Positions 1 through 10,754 are shown, numbered from the stretch's first letter. The stretch: DNA of 64,000 nt from Rhizobium sp. RCAM05350 (GCA_024426085.1 CP087974.1:4320001-4384000), one strand, 5' to 3'. Notes: generated by a model from the letters alone, not told the origin. Translations and numbers: made by a program.

Positions 1-1
1 G

Positions 2-253
2 ATGAGCTATTTCCGCCATTTCGACGAAAGTTTTAGCGACATGGTGCTGATGCACGATGCCTTCGGCCAGCGCGTTGCCGTTGATGTGACCGCGCGCGGC
101 CATTACCGCGAAACCATGCCGGGCTTTCCGGCAGCGAATGGCCAGTCCTATTCGATCCCGAGTGTCTTCGTCTTCGAGTTCGAAAACGGCGCCGTCACCC
201 GCCTCAGCCACTATCGCAATATCCGCGTCTTCGAACAGATGCTCGCCCGCTGA
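2..253 (+). CDS. SnoaL-like / ketosteroid-isomerase-related protein, C-terminal part
   Basis: The frame is open to the left edge, so this is probably the C-terminal ~83 residues of a longer NTF2-fold protein; the ATG at position 2 is not necessarily the start. The visible part has the end of the SnoaL-like cone: a beta strand followed by a GxYxET-type segment, the stretch GQSYSIPSVFVFEFENGAV, and a closing helix with HYRNIRVFEQM. These proteins are small and often without known substrate; some are isomerases or hydratases. No operon partner is visible. The family assignment rests on this pattern alone. Confidence 0.6.
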   Translation: MSYFRHFDESFSDMVLMHDAFGQRVAVDVTARGHYRETMPGFPAANGQSYSIPSVFVFEFENGAVTRLSHYRNIRVFEQMLAR

Positions 254-426
254 ACAAGATCACCGCCTTCTTCCTGCCATTCCAGCACGTTCTTGCTCCG
301 GCTGAACCCCGGATGAACGGCAGATCTGGGTTCCGTTCAGCCACGCCGGATTAGTGTCTCGTCAATGCCCCGGAACAAAAGGCGGGCGGACGTCTCAAGG
401 TTTTGGACCCATAAGGAGAAACAGTC

Positions 427-819
427 ATGAAACAGATTTTTGCAAAGCTGGCCCTTGCCGGCATGATCGGTTTGACCGGCCTTGGTGCCACTGTCGCACT
501 GGCCTCCGCCGACACGCTGACATTCGGCATTCATTCCGGCGGTGTCGTCGATGTCCAGTATCGTGATCGCGACCGCGACCGTTATGGCGACGAGCGCGAC
601 TGGGATCGCGACCGCCGTCATCGTCCGGGCTGGGGCCATCAGCGCCGTGGCCGCTGCGACCCTTGGCTTGCGGCCGACAAGGCGCGTGCCAACGGACTGC
701 GCCGTGCCCGCGTCGTTGACGTATCGCCACGCCGTGTCGTCGTTGAAGGCCGCCGCTGGGGCGAATACCGCCGCGTCGTGTTTGCCAATGCGCGCGGCTG
801 CCCGTTCATCGGCCGCTGA
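427..819 (+). CDS. Small secreted Arg/Asp-rich protein of unknown function
   Basis: The 130-residue protein begins with a typical Sec signal peptide (MKQIFAKLALAGMIGLTG, cleavage probably after an Ala-Ser-Ala motif near residue 28). The mature part has a low-complexity Arg/Asp-rich stretch around residues 45-70 (RDRDRDRYGDERDWDRDRR) and a compact C-terminal half with two Cys residues (RRGRCDPW and ARGCPFIGR) that could form a disulfide. A purine-rich ribosome site (AAGGAGAAA) lies just upstream of the ATG. Similar small periplasmic proteins are common in rhizobia but have no assigned role. It is followed by a clear terminator, so it is probably monocistronic. Confidence 0.7.
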   Translation: MKQIFAKLALAGMIGLTGLGATVALASADTLTFGIHSGGVVDVQYRDRDRDRYGDERDWDRDRRHRPGWGHQRRGRCDPWLAADKARANGLRRARVVDVSPRRVVVEGRRWGEYRRVVFANARGCPFIGR

Positions 820-911
820 CACTCAAATCGCGCTGATCCCGGCCGCGAACGGCTGGGATCGAAGCCCGGAAGTCCTTCCGCCTTGTCTCCCCGGCCGGCG
901 GAAAGGTCTGG

Positions 912-941
912 CCCCTCGCGGTTTACCGCGGGGGATTTTTT
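912..941 (+). terminator. Rho-independent terminator after the small secreted protein
   Basis: A GC-rich hairpin (CCCC-T-CGCGG, loop TTTA, CCGCG-GGGG) is followed by a run of T residues, about 90 bp after the stop codon of the preceding gene. Confidence 0.8.
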
Positions 942-967
942 GTTTGGGCCGGCACATGCGGAACACA

Positions 968-989
968 AACAAAACCCGCCGAAGCGGGG
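968..989 (-). terminator. Rho-independent terminator for the SIMPL-domain gene
   Basis: On the minus strand, CCCGC-TTCG-GCGGG is followed by TTTTGTTTG. The stable UUCG-type tetraloop hairpin sits about 30 bp beyond the stop codon of the minus-strand gene ending at 1021, convergent with the terminator at 912-941. Confidence 0.8.
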
Positions 990-1020
990 TTCGTTTTCCA
1001 TGGCTCTGCGTGAAAAGCAC

Positions 1021-1762
1021 TTATTGCCTGATCGCGAAAGTGACGTTGACAGTGACGTTATAGCTGTTTTCTCCCGTCGTGATCGGTACGGCGTCGCCGG
1101 CATATTCCTTTGCCATGGTGCGCATCATCGGCATCGGTTCAGGCCGGGATGAATTCTCTGAAATCTCGACGATACGGCCGAGCGAGACGCCTGCGGCTTC
1201 CGAAAGCACCTTGGCCTTGGCAACGGCATCCGTCACCGCCGACTTGCGGGCTTCTGTGATCGTTGCTTCCGGTTTGTCGTTGGAAAACTGGATCGAGCCG
1301 CCCTGGTTGACACCCAGCGTCACCGACTGGTCGATGATCTCGCCGAGTTTGGCAAGGTCGCGCACCTTGATGGTCAGCGAATTGGCCACCTGGTAACCGG
1401 TGAGCACCGGCTGACGGTTGCCGCCGTCGCTGTTGTCGGGATACTGGTATTGCGGATTGACGGCGAAACCGGAGGTCTGCAAGTCGCGGTCGGCAATGCC
1501 GCCGGTCTTCAGCGTTGAGCACCTCGGCCATCGCCTTGTTGTTGGCGTCGAGCGCTTCCTTGGCGGTCTTGGCATCCTTGACGACGCTCAACGACAGGAT
1601 CGCCATGTCCGGTGCAATGCTGGAGTGGCCTTCGCCGGAGACGGTGATCACGGCTTCACGCGGCGTGATGTCCTCGGCGAAAGCCGATGCGCTGGCGATA
1701 CCCGCAAAAGCGGCCGCCAAAACGACGGTCTTGAGGCGGCGGGGAAAGTAAGTCGATGTCAT
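1021..1762 (-). CDS. SIMPL (DUF541) domain periplasmic protein, one frame break
   Basis: SIMPL-domain proteins are periplasmic or outer-membrane proteins, some linked to oxidative stress tolerance. The start at 1762 gives a good signal peptide (LKTVVLAAAFAGIASASAFA) followed by the family's first strand, REAVITVSGEGHSSIAPDMA. The second half has the expected motifs GIADRDLQTSGF, YQVANSLTIKVRDLAKLGEI and GVNQGGSIQFS, ending in VNVTFAIRQ. The frame breaks near 1514, where AGCGTT on the plus strand probably stood for AGCGCGTT; restoring one GC unit joins the halves to about 247 residues, a normal length. The minus-strand terminator lies just downstream. No operon partner is seen. Confidence 0.85.
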
Positions 1763-1922
1763 GGATGGGGTCTCTCCGGTTGTGTTTCGTCCCTGACAAC
1801 CTTCTTGATCATTGATTGTGTAGGGATTGGCGGCAACGTCTTGTGGGAAAACCAGTTTTCCGCTAGAGCCAGTCCCACCCGCGGTCTGCCATTGGCCCGC
1901 GGTCAACCGGACATGTCCGGCA

Positions 1923-1999
1923 GGGCCTGTAGCTCAATGGTTAGAGCCGGCGGCTCATAACCGCTTGGTTGGGGGTCTGAGTCCCCTCCGGGCCCACCA
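1923..1999 (+). tRNA. tRNA with CAU anticodon (tRNA-Ile2 or tRNA-Met), irregular T arm
   Basis: The cloverleaf is clear: acceptor GGGCCTG pairs with CGGGCCC, D arm AGCTCAATGGTTAGAGC, anticodon stem GGCGG/CCGCT with loop CTCATAA (anticodon CAU), and a genomically encoded CCA at 1997-1999. The T arm is abnormal: the loop reads TCTGAGT where TTCGAGT is expected, and there is one extra C, giving 77 nt. CAU is used by elongator Met and by the lysidine-modified Ile tRNA for AUA; the body resembles the rhizobial Ile2 type, but this was not checked against a database. The T-arm anomaly matches the indel signature seen throughout the window. Confidence 0.85.
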
Positions 2000-2231
2000 T
2001 TTTGTTTTTTAGATGATAATATCAATGACTTGTGTTGCGTGATGCGCAGAGCCGAATCGTGACGAGGGCGATCCCGAATTTCCGATTTTGGCCCCCGCCG
2101 GCAAAAGGCAGAATTCCAAAAAATAAACGGATCGTCACTGACAAAACCATCGGTCTTGCTGAGTGACGATCCTGTATAAACCAGTCGCGCCATGGTCTGC
2201 GGTCTGTTCGCGACGGAAGGCGTTGGTGACT
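2000..2231. other. Intergenic region between tRNA and RTX gene
   Basis: This 230-bp stretch has no convincing reading frame, hairpin terminator or repeat. It separates the tRNA from the 3' end of the minus-strand RTX gene. A short AT-rich part directly follows the tRNA. Confidence 0.5.
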
Positions 2232-5200
2232 TCAGAGCACGAAGTATCCTTTTTGCATCGCAAGCGGGTCGTCGAGATGAATTGCGAAGTCGGCTTTCTT
2301 ATCGCCGTTCACGTCGGCGTATACATATGTATCAAGTCCCTTCTTCTCGTAACGCAGCTCTCCAGCCGTGCCCGTGAAGGTTTTGGTTCCAATGAAACTG
2401 AAAAACTGGTCTCCTGCTACCTTGCTGTTGGCGTCCAGGCTGGACAGATCGATGCGATCCCCTTGTCCGCTGCTAAAGTCCAGAATGGTGTCCAAGCCCG
2501 TTAGGGCTACGGTTGAGTCCGCCAAAGCCTTAAACTGGAATGTATCGGCTCCGATGCCGCCTGTCAGGTCGTCGGCACCCACACCACCGTTGAGCGTGTC
2601 GTTGCCTGCATCACCATAGAGGTGGTCATTGCCGCCAAGACCCTGCAATGTATCATTGCCCGCGTTGGCGACGATTTTGTCTGCCCCGATGCCGCCCTTC
2701 AACGCCTCGGCCTTTGCCGTTCCGGTGATCGTCTCCAGCACATCCGTCACGCCAATGGTGAAGGTTCTTGTTACCGTCAGACCGCCAGCATCCTTGACCT
2801 CGACCGTGATCGTGTCGCCCTGAACCTTCTCGAAGTCGATGCCCTTGGCTACCTGCAGCTTGTTGCCGTCGAGTTTGAACAGTCCGCCGGCGGTATCCGT
2901 CAGCTTGTAGGTCAGTGCCTTGCCTTCCGGATCGATCGCCGAGAACGTACCGACGGTCGTGCCGACCTTGGTGTTTTCAGCAACAGTCGACTTCGACAGT
3001 GTCACCGAGCCGGGAGCTTCATTGATGTCGGTGATGCCGATGGTGAAGGTTTGCAGGGCCTTGTTCACGCCGTCGGAGACTTCAACCGTGATCGTGTCGG
3101 ATTTCAACGTCTCGTAGTTGACTGCCTTTGCCAGCTGCAGCGCGTTGCCGGAAAGCTTGAACAGTCCACCGGCATTGTCTTGCAATGTGTAGCTCAGTGT
3201 CTTGCCTTCCGGATCGACGGAAGCCAGCGTGCCGATAGTCGTGCCGACGGCAGAGTTCTCCGCCACAGTTGCTTTCGACAGCGTTGGCATGGACGGGCCT
3301 TCATTGACGTCGGTGATGCCGATGGTGAAGGTTTGCAGGGCCTTGTTCACGCCTGTCGGAGACTTCAACCGTGATCGTGTCGGATTTCAACGTCTCGTAG
3401 TTGACTGCCTTTGCCAGCTGCAGCGCGTTGCCGGAAAGCTTGAACAGTCCACCGGCATTGTCTTGCAATGTGTAGGTCAGTGTCTTGCCTTCCGGATCGA
3501 CGGAAGCCAGCGTGCCGATGGTCGTGCCGACGGCAGAGTTCTCCGCCACCGTTGCTTTCGACAGCGTTGGCATGGACGGGCCTTCATTGACGTCGGTGAT
3601 GCCGATGGTGAAGGTTTGCAGGGCCTTGTTCACGCCTGTCGGAGACTTCAACCGTGATCGTGTCGGATTTCAATGTCTCGTAGTTGACTGCCTTTGCCAG
3701 CTGCAGCGTTGCCGGAAAGCTTGAACAGTCCGCCAGCCGTGTCAGTCAGCTTGTAGGTCAGTGTCTTGCCTTCCGGGTCTACGGAAGCCAGCGTGCTGAT
3801 GGTCGTGCCGACAGCAGAGTTCTCCGCCACCGTTGCTTTCTGACAGCGTCGGTACAGACGGGCCTTCATTGACGTCGGTGATGCCGATGGTGAAGGTTTG
3901 CAGGGCCTTGTTCACGCCGTCGGAGACTTCAACCGTGATCGTGTCGGATTTCAATGTCTCGTAGTTGACTGCCTTTACTAGCTGCAGTGCGTTGCCGGAA
4001 AGCTTGAATAGTCCGCCGGCATTGTCCGTGAGCGTGTAAGTGAGGGCCTTGCCTTCAGGATCGACAGCGGAAAGGGTGCCGATGGTGGTATCCACGGCCG
4101 AGTTTTCGGCAACGGTCGCCTTGGAGAGCTGCACGGAGGTTGGGGCTTCGTCGAAGTCGGTGACGCTGATGGTAAAGGTCTTGCTGAAGGTGCCGCCCTG
4201 TCCGTCGCTCGCTTTGATGGTGATTTGGTGAGAGGTTGCGGTCTCAAAATTCAAGGTTGCGCCTGTACGCAGGAGCAGCTGGTTGCCGGATATGCGGAAA
4301 AGACCGCTTGGATCATCCGTCAGCGTGTAGCTCAACGGATCGCCATTGCCATCGGTGCCATCAATGGCCGCAATCAAGCCGCCTGCGGCCCGATCTTCCG
4401 GAGCCTGTTGCGATGAAAGGACAATGTCGCTCGGGGCGACGTTGACGCCGAGGTCGTAGGTCTGATCGGAGAACTGCAAAAATTCCACATCCGAAAGCGT
4501 ATCGCGTCCGTTCGGCGCGTCGTTGTGCGTATCCTTGACCTCGTAGACGCCCGGGGATTTCAACGCGATGGCATAGTCCGCAAAAGCGCCGGAAAAGCCG
4601 GCGGTGTCGATGCCGTCGCCACCGTCGATGACGTCATTGCCAAGCCCGCCGCGCAACGTGTCGTCGCCGGCACCTCCATCTATGTCGAAGCCGGCGGTCG
4701 CTGCCGAAAGATCGATGCCGTCATTGCCGCCACTGCCGATCAACGTTCCGCCGACGCCGGTTGCTATATTGCCGCCGACATTGCCGGCAGACGCGAGGGT
4801 CAGATGGATCGTGTCACTGCCAAAGTAGCCGTCATTGCCGCGAATTGTGGTGAAGCTATTCAGCATCGCGGCGGAGGCCGTCAGCCTACCAACTTCCAGG
4901 ATTTCGACATTGGCGACCGAGGATGTGCCAAAGTCGGCGTCGTATATCCGCACGATGTCGGTGCCGTCGCCGCCGTCGATTGTGTTGACGCTAACGCCGC
5001 CGAGGTCGATGACGTCGTCGCCATCGCCGGCGTCGATCGTGTTGGTGGTGTCATAATCGGTGAAGATCTGATCATTGCCGGCGCCGCCCTTGAGGATATT
5101 GACGCCATCACCGCCATGGATCGTGTCGCTGCCGCCGCCTCCGTCGATGTCGTCATCATCGCCGCCGCCGTGGAGCGTGTCATTGGCGCCGCCGCCACGC

Positions 5201-7066
5201 AACGTGTCGTTGCCCTCATTGCCATAGACGGTGAAGGCGACCGTGGCGGCGGAGACGTCGACCGTATCGTTGCTGTTGCTGCCGGTGATGGAGCCGCCGG
5301 GGCCTGCGGCGATGTTGGTGCCGATCGTGCCGGCGGCGGACAGCGTCAGGTGGAGTTCGCCATAGTTGCTCAGGTCACGGATCGTGCCGAAGGAATTGAA
5401 GAAGTCGGCCGACGCCGTCAGCCCCATCATTTCGAGCGTTTTGACATTGATGGCCGTCGTGGCGCCGATGTCTCCGGTCTGGACACGCAGGATATCGTCA
5501 CCTTCGCCGCCGTCGATGTTGTTCTCGCTGGTGGCGTTAATCTCGATGATATCGTCGCCAGCGCCGGCGTTGATGGTATTTTCGCTGTCGTATGCATTGA
5601 CGCCGATGACGTCGTCGCCGGCGCCGCCGTTGAGAATGTTGATGCCGCCCCCGCCGTAGATTTGATCCTTGCCGTCACCACCATTGATCGTATCGTCGCC
5701 TTCGCCGCCGTCGATCGTGTCGTTGGTTGCGCCGGTGGTGATGGTGTCGTTGCCCTCATTGCCATAGACGGTAAAGGCGACCGTGGCGGCGGAGACGTCG
5801 ACCGTATCATTGCCGTTGCTGCCGGTGATGGAGCCGCCGAGGCCTGCGGCGATGTTGGTGCCGATGGTGCCGGCGGCGGACAGCGTCAGGTGGAGTTCGC
5901 CATAGTTGCTCAGGTCACGGATCGTGCCGAAGGAATTGAAGAAGTCGGCCGACGCCGTCAGCCCCATCATCTCGAGCGTTTCTGACATTCGTGGCCGTCG
6001 TTGCGCTGATGTCTCCGGTCTGGACACGCAGGATATCGTCACCTTCGCCGCCGTCGATGTTGTTCTCGCTGGTGGCGTTAATCTCGATGATATCGTCGCC
6101 AGCGCCGGCGTTGATGGTATTTTCGCTATCGTGTGCATTGACGTTGATGAGGTCGTTACCGTCGCCGCCGTTCAGGATGTTAACGCCGCCCCCACCGTAG
6201 ATCTGATCATTGCCGTCGCCACTGTCGATCGTATCGTCATCGTCACCGCCATATAGCGCGTCGCCTGCGCTGCCGCCGCGCAAGATATCGTTGCCATCAC
6301 CGCCATAGATTGCGAAAGCTGCAGTCGCGGCGGAGAGGTCGATGCCGTTATTGCCGATGCTGCCGGTGATCGTGCCGCTGATGCCGGCCGCGATCTTGAA
6401 GACGGCGTTGCCGGCGGATGAAAGCGTCAGGTCGACTGTCTCGTTGGCATAAACCGGAACGCCGCGAATGGTATCGAAAGCGTTGAAGAAATCGGCCGAG
6501 GCGGTCATCGAATAGGTTTCTGAGCACCTCGACATTGGTCACCGTCGAGGCTCTGAAATCGCCTGACAGGATGCGCACGATATCTGTGTCTGCATCGCCG
6601 TCGATGGTATTGACGGTGTTTTCTGCAAGTTCGATGATGTCGTCGCCATCGCCGCCATCGATCGTGTTGGTGCTGCCGTAATCGGCAAAGAGCTGATCGT
6701 TGCCGTTGCCGCCGAGCAGCGTATTAGTGCCGCCGCCGCCATGGATGATGTCATTGCCGTCGCCCCCATCAAGGGTTTCGTCAGCTTCGGTTCCGTCGAT
6801 AATATCGTCTGTAGGATTGCTCATTGAAAATTCCTTTTGATAAATACCTGTCCCTGATCCGTCTTGATCCTGCGATACCCAGGTAATCACCCACCCCCGT
6901 CGGGGAGCGCGGCGACTTGCGGGCTGCCTTGGCTGTTGTCGATATAACGGTTGACTTGGATTTCGCCGCTCAATGCCGTCCCATCGACGGCATAAACTCG
7001 CTGGTAGATGCCGGAATCGTCCTGGTCCTGTGAGACCCGCGTTTCTTCCCCGGCCACGATCGTCAT
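2232..7066 (-). CDS. Giant RTX / cadherin-repeat secreted protein, several frame breaks
   Basis: Reconstructed length is about 1,600 residues. The N-terminus has one and a half repeats of the type seen before RTX regions (DGGWVITWVSQDQDGSG), then long blocks of calcium-binding nonapeptides (GGDGNDIIHGGGG and similar). Between the blocks are conserved spacers (SADFFNSFGTIRDLSNYGE). These are followed by about six cadherin-like units (ATVAENSAVGTTIGTLASVD) and a final RTX roll. The C-terminus has the acidic type I secretion module (DTILDFSSGQGDRIDLSSL). There is no Sec signal, as expected for type I export; no exporter genes are in the window. Breaks lie near 6893, 6521, 5983, 3841, 3706, 3637 and 3354. 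The start at 7066 has a GGGGG ribosome site; the frame stays open up to an ATG at 7243. Likely role: adhesin or surface/biofilm protein. Confidence 0.85.
3023..4130 (-). repeat. Near-identical ~285-bp cadherin-unit tandem repeats
   Basis: Four consecutive units inside the RTX gene are almost identical at the nucleotide level. Landmarks on the plus strand are GATGGTGAAGGTTTGCAGGG at about 3038, 3318, 3604 and 3887, each followed by the TCGTAGTTGACTGCCTTTRC segment about 75 bp later. High identity suggests recent duplication or gene conversion. Two of the copies carry the same extra T (GCCTGTCGG instead of GCCGTCGG). Confidence 0.85.
5210..5990 (-). repeat. Long direct repeat of RTX block plus spacer
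   Basis: The segments around 5212-5480 and 5752-6030 are close to identical on the plus strand (for example TCAGGTGGAGTTCGCCATAG at about 5346 and 5886). Each encodes RTX nonapeptides followed by the SADFFNSFGTIRDLSNYGE spacer. A shorter related block continues to about 6120. Confidence 0.8.
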
Positions 7067-7365
7067 CGATCCCCCACTCTGTGCTGCACTGTAAGACACC
7101 GTTCTCGATGGCTCTGGTTCGGTGCTCGGCCTGACGCTTCCGGCTTCGTCGTTCCCCCGACCACAGGTCTTGCCCCGCACAAGCTCAACCATTTCTGCAA
7201 CCGGCGCGCATCCTCCACTTGAGGTAGATGCTGCCCCGAACACATTTAAATCGCTGGTTTTTCGGGAGGCGGTGGTTTGCCTGTTGCGCTACAACCGCCG
7301 TCATTGACACTGCATGGCTGTGCGTTAATCTCAGCTGGGGGAAATTTAGCGGATGCAATAAAACC

Positions 7366-8485
7366 ATGCTCATAGATGTCGCCGCTCTGGGCCGGGCGTC
7401 AGATGAAATCTTGGATGCTGCCGTCGAGCCGGGGCGATGGGCGTCCGTCATCCAGAATGTCGGCGAGGCCAGCGGCGCCTTCGCCGTCAATGTGATGGAA
7501 CCCCTGGCGCGCGGTGCTATCGGCGGGGTTCTGCTGACCGGCAATCTCGACAAGGTCTGGGATGCCTATTTGCGCGAGGAATGGTATGTGCGCGATTTTA
7601 GGGCGCAATTCATGCCACTTTTCCTGCGCGCGGGCGTGGTGGTGGATCGGGACTACGCCACCGACGAGCAGATCAGGACACTCGACTACTACAAGTTCAT
7701 GGCACAGTTCCGGATGAAGCATACGGCGATCATCAGCTTTGCAGTCGGGGACAATCCGCTTTTCTTCGTGCTCCAGCGCTATGCCGAAGACGGGCCTTTT
7801 CTGCGCGAGGAACTGACACTGCTCCACGGCGTTCGCCAAAAGCTAATCACGGCCGGCTCGATCATCACGCATATATCGACCGCGCAGACCAACGGGATGC
7901 TAGCGGCCTTCGAAATGGCAAATATAGCCAGCATCTTCTTCAATCGCCGGGGCGCAGTCACCTTTGTCAATGCCAAGGCGCAGGCTCTTCTCGGCAACGG
8001 TATAGAAATATCGAAGGGAGAGTTGCGTGCGCGATGGCCGCATGAGACCGCTCTGTTCCACAAGCAGTTGCAGAACGTTCTTCAGTCCGGCGAAGACGGA
8101 CCTGCCGGTGGCTCCAGAGTCGTTCTCCTGTCGCGGATTGGCAAGCGGCCGCTTGTCGTGCGGCTGCAGCGGCTGCAGCGGCTGCAGCGGCTGAAGGGGC
8201 ATATCGCCGATGCATTGTCGACGGCATCTGTGCTGGCCCTTATCGACGATGTTGAAGAGGATGTCTCGAACAGCCCTGGGGTGTTGCGCGAACTGTTCCG
8301 GTTTACCCCGGCGGAGATCGAGATCGCGCTGCTTCTGGCGCAAGGACTGACGCGCGAAATTGCAGGAACGGCGCAGCATTTCCTACGAAACGGCCAGAAC
8401 GCATATTCGATCCATCTATCGCAAGACCGACACGGGCAAGCATGCCGAACTCGCAGCATTGCTTTCGAGGTTGCGCGCAACGTAA
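7366..8485 (+). CDS. LuxR-family transcriptional regulator, one frame break
   Basis: About 373 residues. The N-terminal ~200 residues form a sensory region typical of uncharacterised rhizobial LuxR-type regulators (WASVIQNVGEASGAFAVNVM, EEWYVRDFRAQFMPLFLRAG), with a PAS-like middle (NIASIFFNRRGAVTFVNAKA). The C-terminal GerE-type helix-turn-helix is FTPAEIEIALLLAQGLT, then after the break ISYETARTHIRSIYRKTDTG and HAELAALLSRLRAT. The break near 8364 (GCAGGAAC for GCAGAAC, one extra G) would remove the recognition helix if real. The start at 7366 is the first ATG that leaves a plausible upstream region. It is divergent from the RTX gene and could regulate it; that is inference from position only. 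Confidence 0.8.
8160..8194 (+). repeat. 9-bp tandem repeat in the LuxR gene
   Basis: The unit CGGCTGCAG occurs three times and a variant once, encoding RLQRLQRLQRLK in the linker before the DNA-binding domain. It is a candidate site for slipped-strand length variation in whole codons. Confidence 0.8.
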
Positions 8486-8580
8486 GGGGTGAACACACCC
8501 GCGGCCAGGACGCGTATTGGGACTTGATGAAGGACGAAATGAGAACCGCCCTAAAGTGGCCATTCGCCATTTGGCGGAAC

Positions 8581-9353
8581 CTAGATCCGGTCCTCCCGGA
8601 GTGCTCTGGATGCGGTAAATAGGCAAAAACCGACGATCACAAGCATGGATGCGCATTCGAGAACATAAAGTTTATCAAGACCTGCCGCGGTATACTCCGG
8701 ATAAATCCCTTGGCGGAACCACATGACGATGTGCACAAGCGGATTCCACATGAGCAAGCCGCGTATTGGATCGGGCAGACTGTCAGGGGTGAGAATGACG
8801 CCTGAAATCAGGTACAGAGGCCGATTGATCAGGCCGAACACTTGTTCATACAAAGGGTAGTCGGCAAATAGGGCAATATTCGCCATGCCCATGCCAAATC
8901 CCAACAGCGAGGCGACCACTGCAGCCTCGAGCGCGATGGCCGGATCCAGTTGATGCAGGTGGGACCCTTCGCTGGTGCACAATAGCATGACGACGATCGT
9001 CACCACGATCGACGTCACAAGTTGCAGGATATAGCGGGCAACAGCCGCATCGTAAGGGGAAACGATCGGGTAGGAGAACAGGTTCTTGTTGGCTCGGACC
9101 GCGCCGGCCACGAAGCTGGACATGCCTTGATAGAAGGTGAACGGCAGAAAACCGGACGCAAAAAACAAAGCGAAATCCCCGCCTAGCGGGGAATGCGAGC
9201 GAGCGTCGAGAAAACCACTGTCATCGTGGCAACATATGCCAGCGGGTCGACAACCGCCCAGATGTAGCCGCCCGGTTTACTGCCGAATCTGGCTTGCATT
9301 TCCCGAATGACAAGAGCTGCGACCACACGGACGTGCTGAGTGATATTGTACAA
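8581..9353 (-). CDS. ABC-2 type permease, polysaccharide/polyol-phosphate export family (KpsM-like), one frame break
   Basis: Membrane subunit of an exporter for capsule, O-antigen or similar polysaccharide. The N-terminal cytosolic helix (VRVVAALVIREMQARFGSKP) and the YIWAVVDPLAYVATMTVVFS segment are typical of KpsM-like proteins, followed by five further hydrophobic segments (FFASGFLPFTFYQGMSSF, YPIVSPYDAAVARYILQLV, NPLVHIVMWFRQGIYPEY). Reconstructed length is about 257 residues, normal for the family. The frame breaks near 9190, where a CCCC run probably lost one C. The start is uncertain: a TTG at 9353 is used because no ATG is in frame. No ATP-binding partner gene is next to it. Confidence 0.75.
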
Positions 9354-9567
9354 GACCGGCTTCCGACTGTGCTTTTCGTTTGGCTTGTTTAGTCGATATT
9401 CATGCGCCGCACAATGATTCCGACAATGGCCTTATTGTGGCGGATCTCAGTCCTCTTTTCCGAGGGCATGGGACATGGAGCCGACTGCTGACCGTGCCGA
9501 CACACGTCCATCTGACGAGTGGCCAGCGCCCGCCGGCCACCGGCCGAGCGGAATCCTCAAGTCGTCT

Positions 9568-10754
9568 TCAGCTCGGCTTTGCATCGAGCGCGTGCAGAAT
9601 GCCGCGCAGTTCGGCAAGGCCCCGCAGGCGGCCGATCGAGGGGTAGCCGGGGGTGACGGTCTTTTCGAGATCGTCGAGCATGCGGTGGCCGTGGTCGGAG
9701 CGGAAGACGATGGTGTTTTCGGCTGAGCGGCGGCGGTCCTCGGTGACGAGTTCTTTCAGCACGGCCACCATGTCGACGTCGCCGTCGAGATGGGCGCTTT
9801 CGTGGAAGCTGCGGCCATCGCCTTCACGGGTTGTGGCGCGCAGATGGGTAAAATGGATGCGTGATGCGAAACGGCGGGCTATCGCCGGCAAATCATTGTC
9901 AGCGCGCACGCCGAGGCTGCCGGTGCAAAAGCACATGCCATTCGCCTCGGACGGAACCGCATCGAACAGGGCGGCGTAGTCGTTTTCGGTCGAAGCGATG
10001 CGTGGCAGGCCGAAAAGCGGGCGTGGCGGGTCGTCCGGATGCAAGGTCAGTTTCACCCCGCGTGCTTCGGCGGCAGGGGTGACGGCCTCCAGGAATTCGA
10101 TCAGGTTCTGGCGGAAACGGCTTGCGTCGACGCCCTTATAGGCGGCGAGGCGTTCAGAAAGCCCGGAACCGTCATTGGTTCGGTGGTGGAGCCGGGCAGG
10201 GCGGAGGTGATGATCCGGGTAATTTCAGCCATATCGGCTTCCGGCATCGTCTCGAAAACGGTTTTGGCACGCTCGCGATCGTCGTCCGAATAGTCATTTT
10301 CGGCGCCGGGGCGCTTGAGGACGAACAGGTCGAAGGCGGCAAAACGCTCATGGTCGAAGCGCATGGCGGTGGCGCCGGTCGGGGTGACGAAGTCCAGTTC
10401 CGTGCGCGTCCAGTCGACCACCGGCATGAAATTGTAGCAGATGATCTTGATGCCGCATGCGGCAACCGCCTCCAGGCTGGCAATCCAGGATTCGATCTCC
10501 GCCTTGGCTTTGCCGCCGGTGCGCTTGACGGCATCGGGGATAGGGATGCTTTCGACGACGGACCAGGTGAGCGGCGAGCGGCCGGCGGGCGTGGTTTCGA
10601 TCAGGGTTTGGCGCTCGCAGACCTCGTTTTCTGTCCAGGCGCGGCCGATCGGCACCTGGTGCAGCGCCGAGACGATATTGGTCGCTCCGGTCTGGCGCAC
10701 ATCGTCCAGCGTCACCGGCGCATCCGGCCCAAACCATCTCCATCCCTGACGCAT
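9568..10754 (-). CDS. uxuA: Mannonate dehydratase, one frame break
   Basis: Converts D-mannonate to 2-keto-3-deoxy-D-gluconate in hexuronate catabolism. The N-terminal part starts MRQGWRWFGPDAPVTLDDVR and has TGATNIVSALHQVPIG, WSVVESIPIPDAVKR and CYNFMPVVDWTRT. The C-terminal part has KLTLHPDDPPRPLFGLPRI, CFCTGSLGVR, FTHLRATTRE, SFHESAHLDGDVDM and FRSDHGHRMLDD, containing the metal-binding His, Cys and Asp positions of UxuA. Reconstructed length is about 396 residues. The break near 10158 (GAAAG on the plus strand, one base short) joins to FSERLAAYKGVDASRFRQNL. It lies downstream of a GntR regulator gene and divergent from uxaC, completing a glucuronate pathway. Confidence 0.92.

Noticed and set aside
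1923..1999. tRNA as the attachment site of an integrated element
   Set aside because: No integrase, no repeat of the tRNA 3' end was noticed in the window, and the neighbours look like ordinary chromosomal genes.
4525..5985. A 486-codon open frame on the plus strand opposite the RTX gene
   Set aside because: It is an antisense shadow of the GC-biased RTX repeats: low-complexity Val/Ala/Asp-rich, no family resemblance, no ribosome site, and it is matched by a real repeat protein on the other strand.
7067..7243. N-terminal extension of the RTX protein to 7243
   Set aside because: The frame is open, but the ATG at 7066 has the better ribosome site and begins directly before the first recognisable repeat; the upstream 59 codons look unlike the rest.
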